From Lineus longissimus (lineage: Eukaryota; Nemertea; Pilidiophora; Heteronemertea; Lineidae): 64,000 nucleotides of DNA. The notes under the pieces are model-generated. The model had not been told where the DNA came from. It ran no database searches and was given only the letters and a program-made list of their open reading frames with translations. A program made the translations under genes and the position numbers. Shown piece by piece: positions 21,458 to 33,500 of the stretch. Location: contig NC_088309.1 in NCBI RefSeq assembly GCF_910592395.1, positions 24,182,599-24,246,598 on the forward strand, given 5' to 3'. How positions within the stretch are numbered: position 1 is the stretch's first letter; the number at the start of each line of letters is the position of its first letter.

Positions 21458-23280
21458 AATACATTAATTGCGAAATGAACGCAGGTTGAATACAGTGAAT
21501 TAATCATTCAAACAATATCAAATGTAACCATGATGATACTTTTTACTGGGTGACCCATGCCTGTGCGATGTTTGATCCAACATACTTTGAGGCGGTTGGC
21601 GATCATTCTAGTCTATTGTTTGCTAGCATAGCGCCTCTTGTGATTTAAAGGTAAGGAGGCATACCAAAAGCGGTCAGCATGTTATTGCCAAGGAAGTATA
21701 GATTCGGTAATTCTATTCAAACTTGAATTGTGATTGGCTAACTGAAACTTTGGCCTTGTTGGAAAGTATGGTAAGGAAATCTTGATTTTTATAAACATGA
21801 CCCTGAAACCCACCTTAACCTTGATCTGTCTCATAATTTCAGAGGCTTAGTCCAAGGATGAGTCCGGTCCACGAGATGTGAGAGGACAAGTGGTTGTCAG
21901 TCTTCCGTGGCAGTGCCCAGCAGTCCAGTGGCAGTGCCCAGCAGTCCTAGGCCAGCAGCTCAAACCGGTAGGAATAGGTAGAATCCGTACATAGAAAACA
22001 ACTTCTGCTAGAATGAGAAAAAGTCCCCTTGATGCAGTTAATGGTATTTCGCAGTGCAAGCAAGAGAAACAGCTAGCCAAATGAGAAACACGGGTGTCCA
22101 GTGATGGTCTGTTCGATAGACTCATCAGGCTGATAAATGCAATCCGTGTACAATCATTGGGCCACGCAAATAACGTACTGCAGAACAAATTCACATATTA
22201 GATGGGGAGACTGATCGTTGGGGCATACCAAATACAAATGACGATTGAATAATTGTTTCTATTCTCCAAAATCTGCAAGTCTGCTCCCAGTTGCGCTAGA
22301 ATAAGTTTTGAACTAACACTCCATGACCCTTATATCGATATATTTTCTCTCATCTTCAGGGATGGACCGACTCCCTTCCCGCGGCTGAACCCGGCATCCT
22401 CCCATCGATGTATACAAGCTACCTGTCCTACTTCTACCGGCATCGTGACTAGTCCTCCATGGTGACGAACAGTAACTCTGGACCTAGAGTGCTTATAAAT
22501 CAGGATGTATAGATGTAACAGAAATGAACAAGGATAGAGTATTCCGTAGGGAGTTTTCGCAAAAGAGAAGGGACAATCCAGGATGAATGAGTGCACATGT
22601 AACAGTTTTAAATACCCTAAGATATATTGTTCTGGGGACTGATGAATATATTATACGCATTAATCTCTTAGGTGTTGATGTACACCAACCAACAGGGAAG
22701 GACTTGTTGCCAGGGGACATTTCCTACTACTCCACTGCAGTAGAAATCCTACCTAACTGTAGCGCCACCAGTTCCCACATGTGGTGCCCACGTACAGATT
22801 GTTGTTAGAATATCTTTTTGTAAAACCTTTTCATGATATTTGACCAATGTATCAGGACGTTGAATATCTGAATTTGTCCTTAACATATCAAATAAAGAAT
22901 GATAGTTTCACAATCAGTGTTGTTCTTTGTACTACCGTCAGAAGGGTCTATTCCTAAGCCAGGACAAACTTTGGTACGTCTTTCCCGGTGATAACGCCTT
23001 TCAAAAACCCAATGGGCAACAGCAGCGCCCCTGTGGCGTGTTGGGTACTTTTTCTGAGATACCGCAGGAGGGAATGTACACAAATCTCGCCCGTCTTCTC
23101 AAATGCTTTTAACTGTCACAACCAGCGACACTAGTGACAGTGACCAACCAGCTGATGACATCCTGTAAACCCGACCTCTCCCACAGGGTCACTGCAGTCT
23201 CTATTTGTCCCCAATATTCGGTAGACTCTTTCACCAGTCTCCTCCATTCACTCATTAGAGACTGATACTTGACGGCATTT
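21458..23280. other. Intergenic region, no gene recognised
   Basis: A 21-base direct repeat (gtggcagtgcccagcagtcc) occurs twice at about 21908-21950, just after an acceptor-like tttcag at 21836. An unannotated noncoding transcript is possible, but no exon chain could be built. Otherwise nothing is recognised. Confidence 0.35.
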
Positions 23281-26080
23281 AACTTGTCCTAGATGTACTG
23301 TCTCCCATGAACATTCTGCTTGGAGATTACATCATGTCTCTTGACAAGGCATCCTGTCATTGAGATGTGTTGCCCTTCCCATCGGCAATCTACCTGAAGA
23401 TCAAATCATATTGCTGGACGAGACGTGCAGTCCTTGTGTTTGAAGATATCATACAGTGTGCACCAAGTACGTTCCTTTGTTCTCTTCCATAGACCGTTCG
23501 TTTCAGGTCGAGGCAGATGACTCATGGGGTTAGGTCAGGTCTGTGAAGCCTGGGGGAGGGAGGTGACGGCAAAAGGGAAGAATTGCATATCTCAATATAA
23601 ACATCGCTACAGCCACCTTGGAACACCTATACCTCACAGCATGTGCCCGGATGAGATGTGCTGTCCGTGAAAAGTGCTGTTTCTCCAGAAACATTCTACT
23701 TGGAGATTACAACTTATCGCTGATTAAAGACTTCCGCCCCTTGATATGTGCCGCGTCTACTTTAGGCTTTCAACTTGGAGACTACACCTTCTCCGTGGAT
23801 GAGACGGATGTGTTGTATTCCCCATTAACACTCTGCTTGGAGATCGCGTCTTGTCTCTGGATGAGACGTGCTGTCCCTAGGATGTGTCTACATGCCACAT
23901 GGGGATCACATCATGTCCTTGGATGAGATGTTCTGAGATGTGCTGGGATGTGCTGGGACGTGTTGTTTTCTCCATAGGCATGCTACTTGAAACATGCCGT
24001 CATTGAGTTGTGTTAGTTGTGTCATCGATCGGCCGTTTGCTTGAGGTCGTCGGTGTAGAGGTCTCCGGTGGTCTGCACGATTCGTCTTTAGTGACGTCGG
24101 CCCGCTTATCCCCGTAATCCAGCTCGAGAAATCTATCATCTAGGAACACCTGGCTCACAGCATGTCCTTCGATGAGATGTGCTGTCCTCGAGTTGTATTG
24201 TTTTCCCCATAGATTCTATTGGGAGATCACATCATGTCCCTGGATGAGACATCTTGTCTTTCAAATGCGTTGTCCTTCTCAAAAGACATTCTAATTGCAG
24301 ACCACACCACATGTCCCTGGATGATGCAGAATGTCCTTTAGATGTGCTACCTTTCCCACATTCTAGCGGTCACCATATGCTTGAGATATCCCGAATGCTC
24401 CACAATCACTTATGTCTTGTGTTTGAGGACCATATAATTGAGACGAGCGACGGATCAGAGTCAAGTCTAGGAGGCCTGGAGGAGGGAGGTGGTGGGAAAA
24501 GGGAATCCCGCCACAGGCACCTTGGAACACCTGTCTCACTGCATCGTGTCCCTGGATGAGACATCCTGTCTTTGAGATCTGCGGTCTTCCCCATAGGGAT
24601 TCTTCCTTGAGATTACTACATGTCCCTGGATGAGACGTACTGTCCTTGAGTAAATTACACAGGGTGTATCAAGTCAATGAAACATTCCTATGTCTTTGCT
24701 TCAGGACTTCGATGGTCCGCACAGCTTTGTCTTCAGTGACTTTTGTCCTTGCCGAAATTCCACTTCTTTTCAACGAGGGAGAGTCATGCAGAATGTGTCT
24801 TGACCTTTGGTCGCAATTCGTTGGAAGCAGTTGGAAGGACCATCAGTCTGTATAAGTGCTGCGCTTATGTCCCTGGGTGAGACTTTGAAATCACATTCCG
24901 AGACATCCTATCAATGAGATGTGCTACCTTGCTCATGGGCCCGCGCCTATAGGCATTCTACCTGTTGATCGTACCATGTCCCTGAATGAGACGTGCTATC
25001 CTTGCTGTCCTTGAGACGTGTTATCTTCCTCGTGTTCGTAATGGTCACTCTGTCATTGAGACATCCTGTTTTCTTCATAATCGTTGATTCATACTGTTTA
25101 AGAATATACTGTATATATCTGTATGAAGCGTGTATCCAGTTCCTATGTGCTCTGTCATCGACTGATTGCTCCATGTCATCGGTGAGCCACACAGCTTCGT
25201 CTTCAATTACTTTGGGCCCTGCGAAACATCCTCTCTTTTTCATCAGTGGACAGTCCTACAGAATGTTACGTGACATTTGTCGCAGGACTCTGAGCCCTTT
25301 AATCTACATGTGGTGGTGCTCTTGTCGCCTGGAGGAGACGTGACGCAGTCCTAGAGATGTGCTCCCCCGCCCTAAGCCTGGAGATCGCATCATGTCTTTG
25401 AATGAGACGTGCCCTCATGTCCTATCTTTCCCATAGGCATTCTACTTGAACATTGCATCCAGTCACCGGCTGAAATCTCCTGTCCTTAAGACGTTCTTTC
25501 TTCCCATAGACGATCTTGGAGATCGAATCAAGTCCCTCGACGAGTTGTGGTGTCCTTGAGATGTGTTGTCTTCCCATAGACAGTCTATCTGATGAGACGG
25601 ACTGTCCGTGAGAAGTGCTCCCTTTTCCATATTCCAATGGGTCATCATATCTTTTTGAGTCACAAGACATTCCTGTGTTCTTTGCCATTGGCTGTTTGCT
25701 TTAGGTCTTCGTTGTTCCACTCATCCTCATCCTCATTGATTTTTGCTCCAGTCAAACGTCCTGTCTTCTATTCATCAAGGGACAATGCAGCGTTGGTCAC
25801 CAAGTACACAATCTCATGAAGCAGTTGGATTGGATGGCATCCTCGTCTCCAACAGGTGATTGTGTTGTTGTCCCTGGGTGAGATGTGATGTCTCAAAATA
25901 CTGTAGGTTGTTTTCTAACAAAGATATGTATGTCTTTGATGAAGAGCTCCCAATACCGAAAGACATGCACGTTGTTCTCTTCCCGGGTTCTCTTACAAGA
26001 ATGAGATGTACTGGATGAAACGTACATGATATCCATATTACAGTAAACACTCCTCTACCCTATCAACAGTGCCTGGAATT
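23281..26080. repeat. Degenerate ~74-base satellite, array 2
   Basis: The same landmarks as the 17.6-18.5 kb array (gagatgtgctgtc, ccataggcattctac, tggagatcacatcatgtcc, ctggatgagac) recur many times but are more diverged and interrupted by single-copy stretches. The two arrays are about 4.7 kb apart and in the same orientation. Reading frames inside are repeat shadows. Confidence 0.75.
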
Positions 26081-26104
26081 GCCCATGGATGAGGTGTAGC
26101 TCGT

Positions 26105-26345
26105 GACGACTAGCTATTCAGGGTGTCTCAAAAGGATGTTGTAGGTTGTTTTGTCCCCGAAGGACAGCAGGTTGCTCTCTAACAAGGCGTACTTGACAAA
26201 GTTGCACAAAGGACTGTAGGCTGTTCTCTCTCTAGGATGAAGAACTAGCAATTCAGGGTGTCCCAAAAATGTGTTTCTAAGCTCAATATTCAGGGTGTCT
26301 CAAAAGAAGGTTGATGATGATTTAGCTATTCAGGGTGTCCCAAAT
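26105..26345 (+). repeat. Four copies of an attcagggtgtcycaaa motif
   Basis: Copies lie near 26117, 26250, 26287 and 26327, each reading a(t/a)tcagggtgtc(t/c)caaa. Two are separated by short spacers that share taggttg. The cluster sits at the distal edge of satellite array 2. It could be a decayed tandem repeat or transposon ends. Confidence 0.6.
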
Positions 26346-26817
26346 ATATGTAGGTTATCGTTCTCTGTGAAGGACAAGATGTGCTTGATGAAGCTCCCCT
26401 TTCAGATTGTCATTAGATGTGGCATTCCATCTTTAAAGTTTCTGCAAATGTAAGTCACACAGATGCAACCATGACATGATCATTCATCAAAAATAACAAT
26501 AAAGAAATGAGGTTACTTTAAAGCAAGGTTATTTTTCAAATGATCTCATTAAAGACTTTGTACAGATAATCTTGCTGTGACAGTCTGGATGTCACTAAAC
26601 ATTGAGTAACGACATTAACCCTTTCGATAAAAGATGGAATGATATTCCCATATTTTCCTATTTGGATGATGTTACCTGCTTATGAATGACATCAGTTCAA
26701 GATCAATTACAGCGCCATCGCTTGACAGACTTGTAACTAGCAGGCAAAAACAAGCCTCTTTGCCTATTATGGGTTAAAATCCGCATAACTCTGATCCGCT
26801 CACATTAATTTTGAACA

Positions 26818-27578
26818 TTAACAAGAGGCCCAAGGGCCTGGCGCTCAGCTGAAATATATGAACATGGAAAGTACCCGATAGATCTCTTTCAACCTCAGTT
26901 TTGTCAATATATCAGGCAAACATACCAAAGTAAAGACTTTTAAATGGTGACAAATATGCCACTTATTAGTCAAATCTAAGTGCCTGAGCCAGGCTGACCT
27001 TGAAAAGTAGGTCAAATAGAAAGCCCATGTGATATCATGTAAAGGAGACTTATTGTACACCAACCATAAAATTCATGTCACTCTGGATACAGCAAAGGCT
27101 TTAAAATAGAAAAAAAAAACCAAGATGGCCGCCCACCAAATTATTCAAAAAAGTAAAGAAAATGTATTTACAAGTGAAAAAAGTAAAAATTAAAAAAAAA
27201 AAAAAATTGACCCGAAGTGGGATTGGAACCCACAACCTTAAGAGTCATACAAGAGCGGGAAATTCAAATCAAGCTTAAACTAGGTCAACACAGATTTTGG
27301 CTCAGTAACGCCAACTGGTAGTATCAATCAAAACTACTCTTAGTAGTTTCAAGACCTACATGCATGCGGTCCTTTTCAACTTTATTTCAAGCTTCTATCT
27401 GCTTGAATAAAGCGCAAAAAAATTGTTTTCTGATTTAGGCTTTTTGCCCCCTGGTGGCCAAACTGTTAATCCTGCCGGACCCACACTTGGTCTATTCAGG
27501 AGTCCTGAAGAGTCTAAATGGCTTATAGGGAAAATCTATCGCCTATCCGCCATAGTTTTGAAACGTGCCTGTTTAACG

Positions 27579-27613
<35 letters not shown>

Positions 27614-27670
27614 GGACATTCATTCTACCATTTACTCATATGAATAGCTCAGCTTGTCAGCTGAGCTAAT
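26818..27670. mobile_element. Nonautonomous mobile-element-like block
   Basis: The block starts acaagaggcccaagggcctg with ggcgctcagctga close behind, and ends with agctcagcttgtcagctgag followed by ctaattaa. Both ends carry a gctcagctga-type palindrome, as if terminal repeats. Inside are a poly(A) run (27191-27206), a minus-strand tRNA-like B box GGGTTCCAATCCC (27219-27231) and a gaca microsatellite. There is no protein. I recall similar gaggcccaagggcc ends from lophotrochozoan genomes, but could not check this. Confidence 0.5.
27579..27615 (+). repeat. (GACA)n microsatellite
   Basis: About nine tandem gaca units, the last ones diverged, lie near the 3' end of the mobile-element-like block. 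Confidence 0.9.
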
Positions 27671-28719
27671 TAAAAACTCTACTTCTACTAAAATTCTAAT
27701 ATTTGATAATTCAATATAATGCTGATTAGGATGTCTTCTTCTTGTTGGTACTTAAGTTGAGGCAATGAGATTCAGAGTCTACTATTAAAAAGTAGGCTAG
27801 TTGTGGGTCCTCAATGGTAAAGGAAAGTGGAGTGATGCTATCCCTGGATAAATGGATGAAGCCACACCAATAAGCCTCTGTCAAAAAAAAAATTGTCTCC
27901 TAGTTGACTCTGATTCTCACAGCCTCATTTGTGATAATTTCTGATGCGTCCTCAAAACATTTCACTGCCCTCCATGTAAAAACTTCATTTGTAATGTTTG
28001 GCTATCATTCAATATTGAATTGAGAGCTGGGAATCAACAAAGACATTATTAACTCTATTCATCATTTTCACTCAAATATCAAAGGTGTCATCCTAGTTTT
28101 TCTAGTCTTTTCTCCCAGCCTAGTTTTAAGAGGCGTCCTTTTGGTGACTTCCATTGTTGTTGGGATGCAAAGACATTGCCTGGATCAAGGCTGAAGAAAA
28201 AAGTCAGTGCAAATTTGGCACCTATTTTGGAAATGATGAATAAACAATATTACTTGACTATAATGAACCCATAAGACACCTATGCAGACGAAAAGGGTTG
28301 CCCTTTTTATCACACAAGTTTACTGGGACCGACCAGGAATCAAACCTTGGATCTCATAGGCGTGATAGGTGCCGATGGTGGCACTGCACCACACCGACGA
28401 AGCCTGCGTTCCTTCAAAGGTGGAGCAGCAGAGGTGTAATACATAAGGTACTGCCAGGCCATGGCTAATGTATCCTTTGGAGTTCTCGTGTAGGTGATAC
28501 TGTGGACAAACATACGAACTGCAGACATAAAGTGTGATAGAATGTTTGCACACATTTTCTGATGCAACCAAAACAGCCTTTACATGGAGTGAGGAACACC
28601 ATAAAGATCATTAGTACCAATGGCCCAGCAATAGGCCCCTCACTGTTCTATTTTAGAAGTACATAGCACATGTACAATACATGTCTCTGTGATTCACTTT
28701 CATCAGCCACAAGGCTCCA
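27671..28719. other. Intergenic between mobile block and LRRK1 3' end
   Basis: No exon is recognised. The only supported feature inside is the tRNA-like repeat at 28325-28395. Confidence 0.4.
28325..28395 (-). repeat. tRNA-derived SINE fragment
   Basis: The minus strand carries A-box-like GGTGCAGTGCCACC (28377-28390) and B-box-like GGTTTGATTCC (28337-28347) at tRNA-like spacing, followed by CTGGTCGGTCC. No cloverleaf closes, so it is a SINE remnant downstream of LRRK1. Confidence 0.55.
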
Positions 28720-28725
28720 TTTATT
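28720..28725 (-). terminator. Poly(A) signal overlapping the LRRK1 stop codon
   Basis: On the minus strand the stop TAA (28727-28725) is followed without a gap by ATAAAT, so AATAAA occupies 28725-28720. If used, the 3' UTR would be only about 15-30 bases. No other AATAAA was noticed in the next few hundred bases downstream. Confidence 0.45.
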
Positions 28726-30506
28726 TACAACTTCCCCTCCTTTTCAATCTCGGCAGTCCGCAACTGATTCCAAAGCGTCTGCACACGATAGAATTCCTCA
28801 CAACCATACGCCTCCCAAACCACCAATTGGTAGACAGCACAACTAGCATCATCATCCTCATCTCCTGACTCGCACCCTAAATCAGCCGCCGATCCATCAC
28901 TGCCAGCTTTATGGAATAAGCGTGTTGCCAACACCCGGTCTGGCCCCACGCCAACAAGATGGCGAATTCGTCCATTTTTGTGGCCTTCCATGTCCTTTGT
29001 CTCTAGAACAGACAACACTTGACCATAGGGATTGTAACAGAGGCTACTGTCATCAATACTAACTACGATAATATCACCACTATTTTGCCCGATCCAGAGA
29101 GTCTGGTCCCTAACAACTAGTAGTGATCGTACTTGATGCATTATCTGCGCAATGTCATCCTTGTTAAACTTCTTCATCTTTTTCCCCCATTCGCTGACAC
29201 CTCGTCGACGGCCGATCTTTCGATTTATCTTTTGGTTGGGCAGGGTCTGGGAACTAAGTCCCACAACTTCCCCACTCTCACCAAATTTATCACTCAAAAT
29301 CTCCTCCTTCACCATATCCAGGCACTTTTCAATCTCGTTACTCTTGAGCGTTCCGACACAGGTATCAGGCTGTGATGCAGGTTCCGATCTAATGGCTGTA
29401 TCACCTTTGGTCAGCGACTTCACAATTGAGTCCACAATGCTACTACCTGGGGAAGGAGGTTCTGGTTTTATTGGATAGTCAGTTTGTTCAGACTCCTTCA
29501 TTGCAGCAGTGTTCTTGAAATATTCCTCAAGGAAAACATTTCTTTTTTTCCCCAAGTTTTCATTGAATTGCTTTCCAAAGTCATTTGGCACTTCCTTTGC
29601 TACAGCTCCAGCAGACAACATTGCTCCAGGGGACACTGCTTCAGTAGCAGACGCCACTGCTCCAGTAGCAGACGACACTGCCCCAGTAGCAGACGACACT
29701 GCCCCAGTAGCAGACGACACTGCCCCAGTAGCAGACGACAGCTCAGAGTGTGCATCTGCTGTCAAATCTTTCCCTGATCTACTTTCCAGTGACTCTGGTT
29801 CTTCACCAGACTTTGAACCATCTATCGCAACCTCTGTAAAGAATCCCCCAACCCTATCACGGCTGCTTGAACTACTCTTTGGATTGGATCGACCTCTCCG
29901 CACCACTGGATTGTCAATGTCCTCATTTCCAAAAGCTGCCTCAGGTTCAAACTGTCGTTCAGCTATCACCGCGTTAATCTTAGCATCCATGCAGTTGAAC
30001 AGATACCTTTGTGTTCGCGACTCTGCATCAAACTCTATGATTTCACAAGACCACTGCTGCAAACACCACACACGTTTACCAAAGCTTTTCAATTGTTTAA
30101 CAAATGTCATCTGCTTCAATGGTATTCGAGGACCTTTGACCTTTAAAGTCTTTGAACTGATGATAGCAATACTGTTCTCACACCCGACCCATATCTCATC
30201 CATTGCTGCAACTTTTTCCAAGCAAGTGGCAGGAGTGTCTGAATTCTCCCCCTGACAAAGCTGAATGGTAGTGCACAGTGTCCAATTATCGGTGTCACCG
30301 GTCTGGTGGGGTTCCTTCTGGATGGATAACGCAATTGCCACATTTCTCCTCCCTGTCTCCTCATCTCCAGTTCTCGAGGCTGGGTCTGCACAGGAGAAGA
30401 CAGATATGATGCCACTTTCCTGTGCAACGTATACCTTTTGTGGTGACGTAGCATTTCCTGATGGCTCTGACGTCCCTGATGGCACTGACGGTCCTGCTGT
30501 CTCTTC
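28725..30506 (-). CDS. LRRK1: LRRK1 last exon, WD40-like C-terminal region
   Basis: This single 1782-nt exon encodes the C-terminal 593 residues. Beta-propeller-like strands at the start (KVYVAQESGIISVFSC) and in the middle (EIWVGCENSIAIIS, RVWCLQQWSCEIIEF) flank a long disordered insert rich in S, G, P and E. The end, VVRDQTLWIGQNSGDIIVVS and CAVYQLVVWEAYGCEEFY, matches human LRRK1 AVRDLIWVPRRGGDVIVIG and LAVWRGWGAREFDIFY. Exon length and low-complexity insert explain much of the extra length over the human protein. The stop is TAA at 28725. Long plus-strand frames here are antisense shadows. Confidence 0.92.
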   Translation of the reverse strand, partial: EETAGPSVPSGTSEPSGNATSPQKVYVAQESGIISVFSCADPASRTGDEETGRRNVAIALSIQKEPHQTGDTDNWTLCTTIQLCQGENSDTPATCLEKVAAMDEIWVGCENSIAIISSKTLKVKGPRIPLKQMTFVKQLKSFGKRVWCLQQWSCEIIEFDAESRTQRYLFNCMDAKINAVIAERQFEPEAAFGNEDIDNPVVRRGRSNPKSSSSSRDRVGGFFTEVAIDGSKSGEEPESLESRSGKDLTADAHSELSSATGAVSSATGAVSSATGAVSSATGAVASATEAVSPGAMLSAGAVAKEVPNDFGKQFNENLGKKRNVFLEEYFKNTAAMKESEQTDYPIKPEPPSPGSSIVDSIVKSLTKGDTAIRSEPASQPDTCVGTLKSNEIEKCLDMVKEEILSDKFGESGEVVGLSSQTLPNQKINRKIGRRRGVSEWGKKMKKFNKDDIAQIMHQVRSLLVVRDQTLWIGQNSGDIIVVSIDDSSLCYNPYGQVLSVLETKDMEGHKNGRIRHLVGVGPDRVLATRLFHKAGSDGSAADLGCESGDEDDDASCAVYQLVVWEAYGCEEFYRVQTLWNQLRTAEIEKEGKL

Positions 30507-33500
30507 CTAAAATTACAAGAATCGAAAATGAAAGATACAACGCTGGTAACTGAAATGAGAAGGTATAACATCCAAGTTATTCACATCGGCAAGGATCTGG
30601 GCATATACATTTCACCGTTGAAATATCTAGTTTTAGACTATTATAGGCCTGATTCACCTTGTGACATAAGTTTTTAACTGAAGACAGGATCTTATACAAT
30701 ACTCACAGTCGTCTCATATAACATGTGCAGGGGTGTAGACTCGAGGTAAATCACCCGAAGGGTTTCTGGCAGACCTGTCTTCCTATAGCCAAAGATCTCG
30801 ATCTCATTGCCCTGCAAGTAAAAATTAAAAGCTATCAGCTATTTAACCCCATAGTAGTGTCAAACTGTGAAAATCGTCACTTGATAGCACAAAAGCAGGC
30901 CGTGGTATATCACCTCCAAAGTAATGTCATGTGACAAATTGTGACTTTTGTCTCCTAGCTGAAGTATTGCATCATGGTATAACCAACCTGCATCACCACT
31001 ACGTGAAGGTTATGGATTTCAATTCAGAGCAGTACTTCAAATAAGTGTTCCTTCCTACCTTGTTTCCGATCCACATGGTGTTTCCGACACGTGTCGTGCA
31101 CATAGCTTTCGGCCCAGGGCAGCTCTTTTTGTTTGCACGGAAGACCCCACGCTCCACATCCAGCACTGAGAAGACACGATCATCATTTTGGCCACCCCAG
31201 ATCCAAACAAACTGGTTCTTTGATTTCTGAAAGCAAGATTCGATACATGTTACTGTATTGAAATCTACTCAAGTACTGAGCAATTGGTATTGCGAATTGG
31301 GCAATACCCTCAGGTATGCCTGCATCCCCCATATTTCGTTCTAGACAACCAAATACTCAGCCTAAGTCTTTTTACGTTGGACATGGAATATACCAAATCT
31401 CGAAAAGTGTGGTGATTGAGGGGTCTACATGAATTTGACAATTCATCAAATTAAGGTTGTGAATGTAGCCTATATCACTGATGAGCTGGAGGTTCGGCGA
31501 GGTTCGGCTACTCACCAAATATGGAGCATAGATGCAGTCAACTGAGCAGATGAGGCCTTGGTCGGCCTGTGGAAGCAGTCGTTCCTGGCAAACGAACTCA
31601 GTCCTCTTCAGCAGACGCACAACATCATTGGCAGATGGACGGCTCTCCGGCCCAGCATTCCAGCAGTCTTTCATCAGGGATTCAAGGCAGGGGAATTTGG
31701 AATCGATGTTCAATTCCTGGAGAAAATAGGGCGACACGTTTGTGTTTACCGTTAATATAATCAAGAATTGAGAAAGACTTGTCTTTATTTATTCTTGATA
31801 TCATGGTATATTGGGGGAATTCAATGCAAAACTTTCTAATGAAAAGGCCAATAACGCTTGGCTTGTGAGCCCAAAACTATCGCTAATACCAGAAAAGGTA
31901 GTTTGTGCCACATTTTTACAAGCTTAGCTCAACCAAACCAGAAGAATTGGGCTTAAACTATGAACTGGCCTTGAACCTACGATCTCCATGTCACGTCGTG
32001 CATGCTTATTTCACTAGGCCACTAAAATTGGTAAAATGGACACATTGATACCACGAAATATAATTTACCCTACCTGAAGAGATGGTCTCTCTCCTTTTCG
32101 GACAGCCTGGATGACCTGTCCAGGGTAATGGTAGTGGTCAAGGGGATGGTGGCCTGATATAATCTCATAGATTGTCATTGCCAGCGAAAAGAGGTCAACC
32201 TGCATAGAAAGTTACAAAGCGTGAGATATCTAATGGGGCAGTAACTGGAGTCCGATGAGCTTGAACAACTTTTTGTTCTGTTTCTGCAAAAGTTGTGTGA
32301 CTATATGCGCTTTAGTGAGATATGGGATCTGCAAGGGCAGTACCAAAGCATCAGAAGCAAATTGGGCAGTGTTTAGCACCGATAAGCTATTGATACATGA
32401 AAAATACTTTCATCATCTCTGATATATTAGCTTAGTTTCAGTGAAGAAAAGACTATCTTTTAATAATACTCCTGTTATAGCATTTACCCTTGGTCATCTA
32501 TCTCCCGAGATGCACATGCCAACATGACCCATCATCACAGCCAGACAACATCACAGTCTCCTCTAGCAGCGAGAACTAACCTTCTCATCATAAGCCACCC
32601 CTGTCTGAATTTCTGGAGCTTGATATCCTGGCGTCCCTTCATTTCCCATGATCCCTTGGGGAGTGTTGAAGCACGATATTCCATAATCGGAGAGTTTAAC
32701 ATTGACTGGTTTGTTCAGGTCAAGATTCCAGACAAGAACATTCTGACTTTTCAAGTCGCGGTAGATGATGTTGTACTTGTGTAGGTAGCGTATTGCAAGG
32801 GCTATCTGTGAAGGAAAAATACGGGTGAGAAATTCCTCGGAACCTCAAGGGTGGTTCTCATGGGCCTAACTTTAGGGAGACAGAAAAGATGATAACCTAA
32901 ACCTCCAGTAAATGAATTGTAAGTAAAGAAAGGTAGACATCTCAGGAATGAGGCATCGAGAGTGGATAACGCAGAAAACAACACACAAGGATGTCCCTGC
33001 ATGACACTCTGGCTCAGGGGAAATGTGGTCTCGGTAAGTAAGTCCTAAAATGACAGTCGACCTGAGAATGATGTACACATACCTGTAAGACGAGTTTATA
33101 GGTCAGCATCTTACTGAGGACACTTGGCTGTGTGGTGTCCTTTGTTCTGTACCGAGTGAGACTGTCCTTGAATCCCTTTTCTTTCAACTCGTTCTCCAAG
33201 ACTGACTGCAGACTTCCCATTGGTGCCAATTCCAGAAGGAAACATGGCGGTTTGACGGAGGTAGCGATCAATGTCACAATGCATGGATGTCGCAGTTTCG
33301 CCATCAGAGCCACTTCACTTCGGAGTTCGCGGAACATTTGGATGGCCTGTGGTGAATGAAGTGAAATGGAAATGTACATTTTTGATGTTGAAGTTTTGAA
33401 AAGATATTGAATTTAGTTCTTGCTTTTTCAGCCATGACATTGCTTCATTCCTGCTGTGACATTCCAGTGCCATTCCAACTGCTGTCTTGTTTCTTCTCTA

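Noticed and set aside
22990-23060. CTCF-like words (cgccac-aggggcgc) and a similar word near 1966
   Set aside because: They miss key positions of the known motif, so no insulator is claimed.
29509-30255. 248-residue plus-strand reading frame
   Set aside because: It is antisense to the LRRK1 last exon, whose frame matches human LRRK1 and contains the same minisatellite.
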